Source: CAZMCT01 sp964564785
GTDB taxonomy: Bacteria > Planctomycetota > Phycisphaerae > UBA1845 > Fen-1342
Assembly (NCBI GenBank): GCA_964564785.1
Contig: CAZMCT010000037.1
Span: 1 to 28,824, forward strand
DNA length: 28,824 nt
Direction: 5' to 3'
Shown: positions 8,045-15,684 of the stretch, piece by piece
How positions within the stretch are numbered: position 1 is the first letter of the stretch
Layout: each line of letters begins with the position of its first letter
Notes under the pieces: generated by a model
The model's input: the letters and a program-made list of their open reading frames with translations, nothing else
What the model was told of the DNA's origin: nothing
Databases searched by the model: none
Made by a program: the position numbers and the translations under genes

Positions 8045-9180
8045 CGATCTACCTCTTCCCGCGCCCAGGCGTCGGCCGCCAGCAGGTCTTCGAGCCGCGG
8101 CTGCGCCACCTGCCGGTGCCGCGCCAGCACCGTCTCGGCCAGGGCCGCAATCTGTCCAAACGTGATCCGGGCGGCGCGGAAGCGCTCGACGGCCGCTTCG
8201 TTCGCCGCGCTCAGCACCGCCCCGCTCGTCCCGCCCTGTCGCGCCGCCTGGTATCCCAGCCGCAGCGCCGGGAAGCGCTCAAAATCCGGCGGTTCGAACC
8301 GCAGCGTGCGGGCCCGGCTCCAGTCCAGCGGTTCGGCTACGCCTGCGACCCGCCGCGGGTACGTCAACGCATACTGGATCGGGGTCTTCATGTCCGGCGT
8401 GCCGAGCTGCGCGATCAAGGAACCGTCCCGAAACTCCACCAGGGAATGCACGATCGACTCGGGGTGGATCAGCACGTCGATCTGTTCCACCTCCAGCCCG
8501 AACAGCCAGCGCGCCTCGATGATTTCCAGCGCCTTGTTCATCATTGTAGCGCTGTCGATCGTGATCTTGGGGCCCATCGACCAGGTCGGATGGCGTAGCG
8601 CATCCGCGAGCGTCGCCTCTTCGATCCGAGCCGCCGGCCATTCCCGGAACGGCCCGCCTGAGGCCGTCAGGTGCACCTTCCGCACGTCCTCCCGCCGCCC
8701 GGCGTGCAACGCCTGGAAAATCGCCGAGTGTTCGCTGTCCACCGGGATCAGCCGCCCCCCCCGCTGGGCCGCCAGGGGCATCAGCAGCGCCCCGGCCATC
8801 ACCAGTGACTCCTTGTTGGCCAGTCCCACATCCAGCCCGCGATCCACCGCGGCCAGGGTCGCCGGCAGCCCGGCCGATCCGACGATGGCCGACAGGACGA
8901 AGTTCGCCTCTGCGGTCCGTACCAGCTCAACCAGCCCGCACGGCCCCGCCAGCACGCGCGTCTTCGCGGGACAAGCCGCACGAAGGTCGGCCGCGTAACG
9001 CTCATCCGCAATCGCTGCCAGGGCAGGCTGAAAGCGGGCGGCCTGCTCGGCCAGCAGGCGCCAGTCCTGCCCGGCCGCCAGGCCCACGATGCGGACCTCC
9101 TCGGGCAGCGCGGCCGCGACCTCGAGCGCAGAACGCCCGATGGAGCCGGTGGAGCCGAGCACGACGACACGCCGCTGCAT
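8032..9180 (-). CDS. dxr: 1-deoxy-D-xylulose-5-phosphate reductoisomerase
   Basis: DXR converts DXP to 2-C-methyl-D-erythritol 4-phosphate with NADPH, the first committed step of the MEP isoprenoid pathway in the cytosol. The NADPH-binding 'GSTGSIG' is at residues 9-15 and 'LANKESLV' at 120-127. The metal ligands are seen in 'PVDSEHSA' (D148, E150) and 'NKALEIIEARWLF' (E219). The active-site loop 'GGPFREWP' and 'HPTWSMGPKITIDSATMMNKA' are intact. The length of 382 residues is normal. The ATG at 9180 follows a TATACT box by only 8 bases and has no Shine-Dalgarno, so a leaderless message is likely. It overlaps rseP downstream. Confidence 0.97.
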   Translation of the reverse strand: MQRRVVVLGSTGSIGRSALEVAAALPEEVRIVGLAAGQDWRLLAEQAARFQPALAAIADERYAADLRAACPAKTRVLAGPCGLVELVRTAEANFVLSAIVGSAGLPATLAAVDRGLDVGLANKESLVMAGALLMPLAAQRGGRLIPVDSEHSAIFQALHAGRREDVRKVHLTASGGPFREWPAARIEEATLADALRHPTWSMGPKITIDSATMMNKALEIIEARWLFGLEVEQIDVLIHPESIVHSLVEFRDGSLIAQLGTPDMKTPIQYALTYPRRVAGVAEPLDWSRARTLRFEPPDFERFPALRLGYQAARQGGTSGAVLSAANEAAVERFRAARITFGQIAALAETVLARHRQVAQPRLEDLLAADAWAREEVDRCLS

Positions 9181-9188
9181 GGGCCGCT

Positions 9189-9194
9189 AGTATA
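9189..9194 (-). promoter_or_regulatory. TATACT -10 box directly before dxr (predicted leaderless transcript)
   Basis: Read on the minus strand, TATACT is followed by 8 bases and then the dxr ATG (9180). This is the same arrangement as in front of tilS. No convincing -35 box is seen. Confidence 0.5.
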
Positions 9195-9272
9195 CGCTGC
9201 GGCTGCGTTTGCGGCGAAGCGGTAGCCGCCGACGGCTCGTCGGCCGGGGACGTTCGCGGAGCGCCGCGCCGC

Positions 9273-9417
9273 TGTCATTCCGAGGAGCGCAGCGACGAGG
9301 AAGCTGGCCGCGAACGGAGGAAGCTCGGCCGGGCCGGCTTTGCCCAACCATCAGGCGTACCCCATCCCGGGGCCAGATTCCTCGTCTGGCGCCTGCGGCG
9401 ATTTCCTCGGAATGACA
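9273..9417. mobile_element. MITE-like element with long terminal inverted repeats
   Basis: The left end (9273-9309) begins TGTCATTCCGAGGA and runs to GACGAGGAAGCTGGCC. The right end (9371-9417), read on the other strand, begins with the same 14 bases and runs to GACGAGGAATCTGGCC, with a few extra bases in the middle. The 145-base element has no room for a transposase. The sequence 'TCATTCCGAGGAGCGCAGCGA' is, from general knowledge, a widely dispersed intergenic repeat that is often mistranslated as 'CHSEERSDE'. I do not see a clear target-site duplication. It sits between dxr and the PilZ operon. Confidence 0.65.
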
Positions 9418-9701
9418 ACGCGCGGCGTTTGCGGCGCACGCGTTGGGGCTCCGGCCCACGCCACGGCTCACGCCCTGCGGGTCCGACGCGGTAAAGACGA
9501 TGCGCTCGGCCGCGATCCCGCGGGACACCAGCGCCCCCTGCACGCTCAACTGGGAATGGCCCCCAGACTCGACCCGCGCGGTGCTGGCATCTCCCGGTGG
9601 ACCGAAGGTCCGACAACCGTAGCCCGTCGCCGCCGAACCCCGGTCGCGCTGCCCGCAATCGCAAGAACCAGCCTCGCTCCCAGCGCACTTGGCCGCATCA
9701 T
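9418..9701 (-). pseudogene. Possible remnant of a secreted-protein gene, broken before the MITE-like element
   Basis: On the minus strand an ATGATG start (9701) is preceded by GGGGAG at 6 bases and opens a 51-codon frame (9546-9701). Its N-terminus, 'MMRPSALGARLVLAIAGSA', looks like a signal peptide, and it stops at a TGA at 9546. The next frame then reads 'LSVQGALVSRGIAAERI' (from 9549), reminiscent of the helix-strand end of OmpA-like peptidoglycan-binding domains. This reading runs straight into the MITE-like element. A frameshifted, truncated gene would explain both pieces, but similarity over so short a stretch may be chance. Confidence 0.22.
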
Positions 9702-10236
9702 CGTCCGCTCCCCGACACTCGCTTCCCCATCGCCCTATACCTTCTCCTGGGCTGAAGCGGCCCCGGCGGTGCCCGCCACCTGAACTCCAACATCCGACCT
9801 CGGTGTGTGGATGTCCGTGTTATCCGACAGACGGCGGCCCGGGTCGCGGCGTGCGGCCCCGCGCCCGGCGGGTGTTTATAAGGGCTTGGAACACGCCGCG
9901 TGCGGACGCGCGGAGATTATTCCGGCCGGCTTCGCGCCCGCGCGGGGCCGCCGGCTCGTTGACCCTCCCGGTCATCCCCGGGCGTCCGCGGTGGGCGCGC
10001 GTCGGACCGTCCGAGAGCGGCCGATCGTTCCCTCGGCCGCGCCAGGATCTTTCGGGACGCCGCGCCCCGGCCGCGTCCTCAAATCCCGGCCGCGGGGCGT
10101 CGAAGTCCGAGTTCCCGCCGCCTGGTTCCGAATGTGTCGCCGCGTTGCACGGTCCGTTTTCCGGGCCGCGAGCTGCCCGTCAAGTCACTCCTGGCGCGAG
10201 ACGACATACCTTGCGGTTTCCTGTCGAGGAGTCCAA
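9702..10236. other. Non-coding stretch upstream of the PilZ operon
   Basis: No convincing gene. Long open frames on the plus strand here read as Arg/Pro/Ala-rich filler and lack Shine-Dalgarno sequences; one is simply the PilZ frame extended upstream. A TATAAG hexamer at 9877-9882 ('GTTTATAAGGG') resembles the box before the Clp N-domain gene, but no -35 match lies 17 bases before it. If used, it would give a leader of about 350 bases. I recognise no riboswitch. Confidence 0.4.
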
Positions 10237-10968
10237 ATGCCCGGATTGTGCCTCACGCGTCGCCGCACGCAGCTCGACCTGCTGGCTGGGGCTTGCGATG
10301 CTCGCCAGCGGGCCCAGGTCCGGCACGCCGGCACTCCGGACCAGCCGCTGGAGACGCGTCTGCTCGCCCTCCAGCCGGACGGATTGCTCGTCGAATGGCC
10401 GGTCGGCAGCGTCACGCCGGCCGAGCTCAGCGGCATCCCGGTCGATGTCCACTTCGAGCACCTGGGGCAGGCGTACGCCTTTCGCAGCGCCACCCGCGGC
10501 CGGGTCTGGTGGCATTGTCCCCGACGGGCCCAGATCGCGGCCTGGAAGCTCAACGTACCGCTCCGCATCGAGGCGCGGCGCGCGCGGCGCAACCTCCGCC
10601 TGTCACTGCACGGCCTGCCGGTCGAGGTCCGGTTCACGCGTGTGGCCGATAGCCGCACGACCTTCCAGGCTCAGCTCCGCTGGCTGTCTGGGGGTGGGTT
10701 GTGCGCGACGGCGGGCGGGCCGCCGGCCGGCGGCCGGCTGGGTGAGCTCTACTGGGCGCGGTTCGGCCTGCCCGGGGAGGCCCAGCGCTACGAATTCGTG
10801 GTGCGGGTCGCGCACCTGCGGCCGAGCCCGCGCGGCACAGCGCTGGGCTGCAAGTATTGCGCGGCCGACGAGCCGTCGCTGCGCGCGCACCAGCTCGAGC
10901 GGCTGGAACAGTATCTGACCACCCGGAGGCCGGCCACGGCTTCCGCGGTGCATGCTGAGGGAGCCTAG
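10237..10968 (+). CDS. PilZ/YcgR-like protein 1 (degenerate c-di-GMP motif)
   Basis: A 243-residue soluble protein with a YcgR-N-like beta domain (about 35-108, 'VDVHFEHLGQAYAF...GRVWW') followed by a PilZ-like domain (about 109-228). The arginine motif 'RIEARRARR' is kept (R114-R118), but the second motif reads 'WLSGGG' (149-154), with Trp where the consensus [D/N]xSxxG has an acid or amide. The C-terminal 'GTALGCKYCAADEPSLRAHQLERLEQYL' is typical of PilZ proteins. ATG 10237 is chosen because GAGGAG (10226-10231) precedes it by 5 bases; the open frame upstream is not coding-like. The next start follows one base after the TAG stop. Known PilZ proteins link c-di-GMP to motility or exopolysaccharide; weakened binding here is inference. 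Confidence 0.72.
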   Translation: MPGLCLTRRRTQLDLLAGACDARQRAQVRHAGTPDQPLETRLLALQPDGLLVEWPVGSVTPAELSGIPVDVHFEHLGQAYAFRSATRGRVWWHCPRRAQIAAWKLNVPLRIEARRARRNLRLSLHGLPVEVRFTRVADSRTTFQAQLRWLSGGGLCATAGGPPAGGRLGELYWARFGLPGEAQRYEFVVRVAHLRPSPRGTALGCKYCAADEPSLRAHQLERLEQYLTTRRPATASAVHAEGA

Positions 10969-10969
10969 C

Positions 10970-11683
10970 ATGCTCGTCGCCCTGGATCTGACCGCGCGAC
11001 AGACCGCCCGGGTACTGACGCAGGCGGTCCGCACGCACGCGAAACTCGAGATCGAGCCGCGGCCCGAACACCAGCACGTCCTGCTGTGGGGCTGTGTCGA
11101 AAGCCAGGACCGCGACACGCTGCTGGTCGAGCTGCACGATCCGCCGGCCGCCGTCTCGCTGGCCCTCCTGCCGGGCTCGATGTGCGACGTGCGGACAATC
11201 CTCTCGGGCCAGTTGTGCATGTTCTCAACGTACGTGGTCGAGGTGAGTGAGAACACGGTGCCGCGGCGGCTGAGGCTCGCGGTGCCGGAGACGATCCGGG
11301 TCGCCAACCGCCGCCGCTTCGCGCGCCACACGCCGCAGGAGCCGCTTCCGGTGCGCATCCATCTGCCGGGCAATTCGACCCCGTTCGTCGCGATCCTCTC
11401 GAACATCGGCCCCCAGGGACTGGCATCGCGCATCGTCAGCCAGGAGCTCGGCGAGAGTCTGTTCATCGGGGACGAGGTCCAGCTCGACTTCTCTCTGCCC
11501 TGGTCGGCAGAACTCTACACCCTGCCCGCCGCGGTCTGCTCCAAGACCGTCTGCGGCGACGAGGGCCACTTCATCGTCGGCTTCAATTTTCTCCACCGCG
11601 CCAACGACCACTTACTCGGCCAGCTCCGCGCCGCCCTCCACGATGAGGCCGCTCGGCTGGTCGAAACGGACGGTGAACCATGA
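10970..11683 (+). CDS. PilZ/YcgR-like protein 2 (degenerate c-di-GMP motif)
   Basis: A 237-residue soluble protein, second of the trio. The N-terminal half (about 20-108) has beta-strand-rich YcgR-N character ('VLLWGCVESQDRDTLLVEL', 'MCDVRTILSGQLCMFSTYVVEV'). The PilZ-like half starts with 'VANRRRFARH' (R114-R119). The second motif reads 'SNIGPQGL' (144-151), so the consensus serine is a glycine (N145-I-G147-P-Q-G150). The end, 'EGHFIVGFNFLHRANDHLLGQLRAAL', matches the usual PilZ C-terminal strand and helix. AGGGAG (10956-10961) lies 8 bases before ATG 10970, which is preferred to the in-frame ATG at 10952. Its TGA overlaps the next ATG (ATGA), so protein 3 is likely translated in step with it. 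Confidence 0.68.
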   Translation: MLVALDLTARQTARVLTQAVRTHAKLEIEPRPEHQHVLLWGCVESQDRDTLLVELHDPPAAVSLALLPGSMCDVRTILSGQLCMFSTYVVEVSENTVPRRLRLAVPETIRVANRRRFARHTPQEPLPVRIHLPGNSTPFVAILSNIGPQGLASRIVSQELGESLFIGDEVQLDFSLPWSAELYTLPAAVCSKTVCGDEGHFIVGFNFLHRANDHLLGQLRAALHDEAARLVETDGEP

Positions 11684-12477
11684 GACCACGACGCGTGCTT
11701 GCCACGCAGGACACAGCCGAGATCATCGACCGCGCCGTTCAGGAGCGGGCCCTCGCCGTTCTCACACTTCAGGACGGCGACAACGAGTGGCAGACGTTCA
11801 AGTCACGCTTCCTCGAACGCGATCGCCGCAATCGCTATTTCGTCCTCGATTACCTCCCCTGCGACGACCAGCCCCTGCCCCCGCTCGCTCCCGGCCATTA
11901 TCTCGGAGTCAGCTTCCGCCAGCGAAGTCGCAAGCTGCTGTTCGCGACCGTCGTCGAGGCCCGCGGCCGATTCATGATCGACCAGAACACATCCATTCCC
12001 GCCGTCCGCTATCGCTGGCCCGACAGCATGACCGAACTCCAGCGCCGCGCATACCACCGCACGCCCGTCCCCGATGGGACGGTGCTTCCGGTAGCTGTCT
12101 GGTCCGGTGGAGCGAACGCCCGCACCGTCGCTCAGACCGAGCCGCGCAGCATCATCACCGGAGAACTCGCGGACCTGTCCTGCGGCGGGGCTCTTTTGCG
12201 CCTCGGTCAGGCCGACATGCCCCCGTGGCGCGACGATCAGACCGTTGGGCTCGAACTACACCTCCCCGACGGCCGCCCCCCGCTCGTCATCGACGGTCGG
12301 TACCGCGGCAGCCGGCAGGATGAGACAGGGCAGGTTTGCGCGGCCATCCAGTTCATCGGCCTCGAACTGACCGTAGACGGCCGGGCTGTCCTCCAGCGTC
12401 TGGCCAATTCGGTGCAGCGGCTACACCGTCTCGGGCTCGCTGCGGGACGCGATTACGGCCGGCAGTACCCGCCCTGA
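11680..12477 (+). CDS. PilZ/YcgR-like protein 3 (intact c-di-GMP motifs)
   Basis: A 265-residue soluble protein, last of the trio. A YcgR-N-like domain (about 20-112) contains 'FKSRFLERDRRNRYFVLDYLP', a typical YcgR start. The PilZ domain begins at 'LQRRAYHR' (R123xxxR127) and carries 'ADLSCGGALLRL' with D165-x-S167-x-x-G170. Both consensus c-di-GMP motifs are thus present, unlike the two upstream genes. 'QVCAAIQFIGL...VLQRLANSVQRL' is the usual PilZ ending. ATG 11680 overlaps the previous stop by 4 bases. Transcription probably ends at the strong terminator at 12644. It may be the ligand-binding member of a PilZ set; partner and output are not visible in the window. Confidence 0.8.
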   Translation: MRPRRVLATQDTAEIIDRAVQERALAVLTLQDGDNEWQTFKSRFLERDRRNRYFVLDYLPCDDQPLPPLAPGHYLGVSFRQRSRKLLFATVVEARGRFMIDQNTSIPAVRYRWPDSMTELQRRAYHRTPVPDGTVLPVAVWSGGANARTVAQTEPRSIITGELADLSCGGALLRLGQADMPPWRDDQTVGLELHLPDGRPPLVIDGRYRGSRQDETGQVCAAIQFIGLELTVDGRAVLQRLANSVQRLHRLGLAAGRDYGRQYPP

Positions 12478-12643
12478 TGAGGCGGAATGCCCCACCGCGC
12501 TCGAGTCTGCACTGCCCTGAAGTGGCGGGGCAACCGTAAGCGCTCCCGAATAAAAAGGGCACAAAAACCCTCTCCTTGCGACACTTTTAGGAACCTGGAT
12601 TGTTGAGATTTATGGAACGCTTCAAAAGCCCATCCCAGCGCAT

Positions 12644-12687
12644 GGGTCACCGAGTGTGGCGCTAGCCCACTCGGGACCCTTTTTTTT
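12644..12687 (+). terminator. Strong intrinsic terminator after the PilZ operon
   Basis: A long hairpin (GGGTC, bulged A, CCGAGTG, bulged T, GGC, loop GCTA, GCC, CACTCGG, GACCC) forms 15 base pairs with two single-base bulges. Eight Ts (12680-12687) follow directly. It faces the plus strand, with no T-run on the other side, so it serves the PilZ operon rather than the convergent MEMO gene. The preceding stretch 12540-12640 is distinctly richer in A and T than its surroundings and holds no gene I can recognise. Confidence 0.88.
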
Positions 12688-12715
12688 GAGCTTGTTTCCG
12701 CCGCAGCGCTGGACG

Positions 12716-13927
12716 TCAGCAAATAGCTGCCGCTACGCAAGTTACGTGTGTGTCGGCGTCAAAATCGCTCGCCTGGTGATACCGCAACAACCGCAAATCT
12801 CCGTCGGGCAAAGCCGCACGCAACGTCAACAGGGCCCCGGTGCTACAGATTCGCGTCGGGTTCCCCCGCCGCGCCAGTGCCTCGAACGCGTCAACCCAAC
12901 GCGACTCCTGAATCCCTTCAATGAATTCCGTATCTGACGCGGCAACGGCTCGAAGCGATTCACGCGTCGTAGGCGCCGGGTCGTCAAACGCCTGGCCAAC
13001 GTGGCTGAGGTCCGCCCCGGCGATCACCACCGTCCGCAGGCCGTCGGCCGCGATCAAGTCGTGGATCGCGGCCCCCAGGTGCAACAGGTCCGGACCCGTA
13101 CCCGCGAGCGGGCGACTGCGGGTCGGGCCGCAGACGTCGGGACACAGGATGGGCACGATCGTAAAGGGTCTGTTTTTCGCGATCACCTGCAAGAAGTGCA
13201 CCTGGAGTTCGATCGAGTGCTCGCGCTGGTGATCGGCCTCCCCGCCGCGCAGCGACATCCCCAGCCGCTGCTCCAAGCGCTCCAGGAAAACGCGGTCGTT
13301 CGCCACGCGCCCCAACGGCGTTTCGAAGTCCTTGCCGGTGGCCACTGCGCTGAGCGTTGTACCCGCGTGGTTTGTCCCGAGGATCACGTACCGCTCGGCC
13401 ACACCGTGGGCCGCGAGCGTCGCGTACGCCGCCGCGTACGCGGGCCGACCGCGCGGGTAGTCCAGGTGCGGCGCGATGAGCCCCCGCAGGCCCACAGCCG
13501 ACGTCGGAGGCTGTTCCGCGACAATGCTCTCCAGCAAAACTCGTAGCTCGGCGGCTGGCGGGTAGCCGTCGCGGTTGACCCGTGTCTCGGCGCGCACATA
13601 GGCGGCCTCCCGCTCGGCCAGGGCCCGGGCACACCGCTCATTGTCGAGCAGGAGCCCATGATCCAGCGCGGCCAGCAGCTTTTCGATCTCGGCCGGCGGC
13701 AACGCCATCCCGGTCTGGGCCTGGAACTCCTGCTGCGCCTGAGCCTGCGTGTGGCGTCCGTCGAGGTAGGTCAGCACCAGCCCGGCGGCCGCCGAGACCG
13801 CTACCGACCGGTTGGCGAGCTGCAAGGGGTCGCGCAGGGCGAAATAGATTTCTCCGTCCGCGGCGCGGAACGGCACGACCTCGATCGGCCGGATCGCCGG
13901 GAGCAACTCGTCGTTATTGCGCTTCAC
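12716..13927 (-). CDS. amrB: MEMO-family protein (AmmeMemoRadiSam system protein B) with N-terminal winged-helix-like domain
   Basis: A 403-residue protein. Residues about 145-400 form the MEMO fold, related to class III extradiol dioxygenases. Human MEMO1's metal ligands H49, H81, H192 and C244 line up with H154 ('APHLDYPRG'), H187 ('LGTNHAG'), H309 ('DLSHVG') and C361 ('RICSTGAL'). 'REHSIELQVHFLQ' is a family signature. Residues about 25-100 ('ALRDPLQLANRSVAV...YLDGRHTQAQAQQEF...LDHGLLLD') look like a PqqD-like or winged-helix domain, known from bacterial homologues. The start is GTG 13927, overlapping the previous stop (GTGA). No AMMECR1 or radical SAM partner lies in the window, though these define the named system. 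The biochemical role of the family in bacteria is unsettled. Confidence 0.88.
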   Translation of the reverse strand: MKRNNDELLPAIRPIEVVPFRAADGEIYFALRDPLQLANRSVAVSAAAGLVLTYLDGRHTQAQAQQEFQAQTGMALPPAEIEKLLAALDHGLLLDNERCARALAEREAAYVRAETRVNRDGYPPAAELRVLLESIVAEQPPTSAVGLRGLIAPHLDYPRGRPAYAAAYATLAAHGVAERYVILGTNHAGTTLSAVATGKDFETPLGRVANDRVFLERLEQRLGMSLRGGEADHQREHSIELQVHFLQVIAKNRPFTIVPILCPDVCGPTRSRPLAGTGPDLLHLGAAIHDLIAADGLRTVVIAGADLSHVGQAFDDPAPTTRESLRAVAASDTEFIEGIQESRWVDAFEALARRGNPTRICSTGALLTLRAALPDGDLRLLRYHQASDFDADTHVTCVAAAIC

Positions 13928-15684
13928 GGTCGCACCTCGCAGCCCCAGCGAGCCCGGGAGCCCCAGAACAAGTGTATTCGCGGATCCGTCAGCGGTCGAA
14001 CGAACTCGAACCGCAGCGCGGTGATTCCCTGGGCATCGCGCTCGAGCACCCGCATTCGGAAGCCCAGGGCCGCGGTGTGGTCGGCTTCGTCGGGCACCTC
14101 GCGCCCCAACGCCTCGCGCACCAGGAGTCCGAAAGCGTCCGCGAAATAGCGGTCACCGCGGATGTGCAGTTCGATCGTCCGCTCGTCGAGCCAGCGCAGC
14201 TCGGTGGGCGTCGTCACGCCAAGCACCCGCGGGGCCCACGTCAGCGGGACCAGACGCAGCCCGCGCCGACCGGTACGCTCCTCGAGCGCGAGGCGCGCAT
14301 AGTGCCCGATGATCGGCATGTTCGCCGTGTAGAGCACGTCGCCGTCCGCCAGATCCGCCGCGGCCAACTCGTCGACCAGGCAGTCCTCCACCTGCCGGCC
14401 GGTCTCGAAAATCAGCGCAGCGTAATACGTCAGCAATGCAAACAGCACGCCCGCCCCGCCCACGGCCACACCAACCGAGGTTCGACGCCACCATGCCGCG
14501 GCGTCGCCGGCGAGCGCCCGCAGCGCCAGCATCGTCACGATGGCCCAACCTACACCGGGCAAATACAGATGGTGCGGCGACGCGAACACCGGCAGCGTCG
14601 GGGCCATGAACCCCGCCAGCCAGACCGGAACCAGCACGCCCGCCGCCGTCCGGCGATACCGGTACGCGACGCACGCCAGCAGTCCCACCACAATCGCCCC
14701 GAGCGTGTAGAACACGGCCGGCCGGGCCTGAAAATACGGCAGCCCCGCGATCGGCACACAGGGAATCAGCAGAAACTCGCCCAGCAGGTAGTACAGCGCC
14801 TTGTCGAGCACGAAACGCGCGAAATCCGGCTCGACCGGCTGGATCACGTATGGCCGCGGCGGAACCTGCACTCCGCCCAGAGCCGCGCCGCGGAGCACAA
14901 CGTAACCGGCCGCGATGCCCAGCAGCGCGACGTAGTACCAGCCGGTCCGCCGCGCGATTCGAACGCCCGCCAAGAGGTCAACCGCTGCCAGCACGACGGG
15001 CAGCACAATCGCGTTCTCGCGGCACCCGAGCGCCAGCGCGAAGAACCCGGCCGCCGCCGCGCCCCAGCGGGCCGAGCCCCCCGTCCACGTCGCCCCCCAC
15101 GCCGCCCAGCCGCGAAACCGCGCGTGACACAGCGTCGCCGCCAGCAGAAACACCGTCACCATCAGCTCCGACTGGCACGCGATCCACTGCACCGTGCCGA
15201 CGTGCGCCGGATGGATGGCGAACAGGGCTGCGACGCCCCACGCCACAAACGGTCCGGCTCCCAGCCGTGCCAGGAGCTGCATGAGCAGCACGCATGCCGC
15301 CCCGTGCCACAGCAGGGATGCGACGTGCAGGGCGGCGGGGCTCCACCCCGTCAGAACGTACTCCAGCCGCATCAGACCGAACGCCACCGGGCGGAAGAAC
15401 CGCAGCGTCGTCTCCGGCAGCCACCACACTTCGGCCACGCCGCCCACCAGCTCGAGCCGGCACGCGTCCGTCAAGCCGGCCAGCGACCAGCCGCTCTCCC
15501 GTAATTGGCGCCGGTGCGCGTAGTCGTCCATGAACAGCCCGCCGCCGACGGAGCCGCCATGCAGCGCGGCGACGAGCGCGGCCAGCCCGAGCACGGCGAG
15601 CAGCGCCCGGGGCCTGCGGCTCATGGAACGGGGTCGGTCGGTCGTGGCGAAGCCAGGCAGCGGAGCAAGCGGAGCGGTGGTCAT
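13924..15684 (-). CDS. GT-C-like polytopic membrane protein
   Basis: A 586-residue membrane protein. A first membrane segment (about 26-44) is followed by 'GGGLFMDDYAHRRQL' with D53/D54 in the first outer loop, the acidic position typical of GT-C glycosyltransferases. About ten more hydrophobic segments follow ('RPVAFGLMRLEYVLTGW', 'ALFAIHPAHVGTVQWIACQSEL'), an arrangement also seen in DUF1736/TMTC-like proteins. The last ~140 residues are soluble ('LVDELAAADLADGDVLYTANMPIIGHYARLAL') and probably lie outside the membrane. ATG 15684 overlaps the stop of the flippase-like gene (ATGA), and its own TGA overlaps the MEMO start (GTGA). The open frame upstream of 15684 is only a shadow of the neighbour. 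Substrate unknown. Confidence 0.72.
   Translation of the reverse strand: MTTAPLAPLPGFATTDRPRSMSRRPRALLAVLGLAALVAALHGGSVGGGLFMDDYAHRRQLRESGWSLAGLTDACRLELVGGVAEVWWLPETTLRFFRPVAFGLMRLEYVLTGWSPAALHVASLLWHGAACVLLMQLLARLGAGPFVAWGVAALFAIHPAHVGTVQWIACQSELMVTVFLLAATLCHARFRGWAAWGATWTGGSARWGAAAAGFFALALGCRENAIVLPVVLAAVDLLAGVRIARRTGWYYVALLGIAAGYVVLRGAALGGVQVPPRPYVIQPVEPDFARFVLDKALYYLLGEFLLIPCVPIAGLPYFQARPAVFYTLGAIVVGLLACVAYRYRRTAAGVLVPVWLAGFMAPTLPVFASPHHLYLPGVGWAIVTMLALRALAGDAAAWWRRTSVGVAVGGAGVLFALLTYYAALIFETGRQVEDCLVDELAAADLADGDVLYTANMPIIGHYARLALEERTGRRGLRLVPLTWAPRVLGVTTPTELRWLDERTIELHIRGDRYFADAFGLLVREALGREVPDEADHTAALGFRMRVLERDAQGITALRFEFVRPLTDPRIHLFWGSRARWGCEVRP

Noticed and set aside
9805..10236. N-terminal extension of the first PilZ gene
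   Set aside because: The frame is open but reads as Arg/Pro/Ala filler. GAGGAG 5 bases before ATG 10237 marks a better start, and YcgR-like proteins do not need the extension.
13582..15504. Long plus-strand open frame (640 codons) opposite the MEMO and GT-C genes
   Set aside because: It is antisense to two well-supported genes and codes for Arg/Pro/His-rich filler with no recognisable domain; such shadows are expected in DNA this GC-rich.
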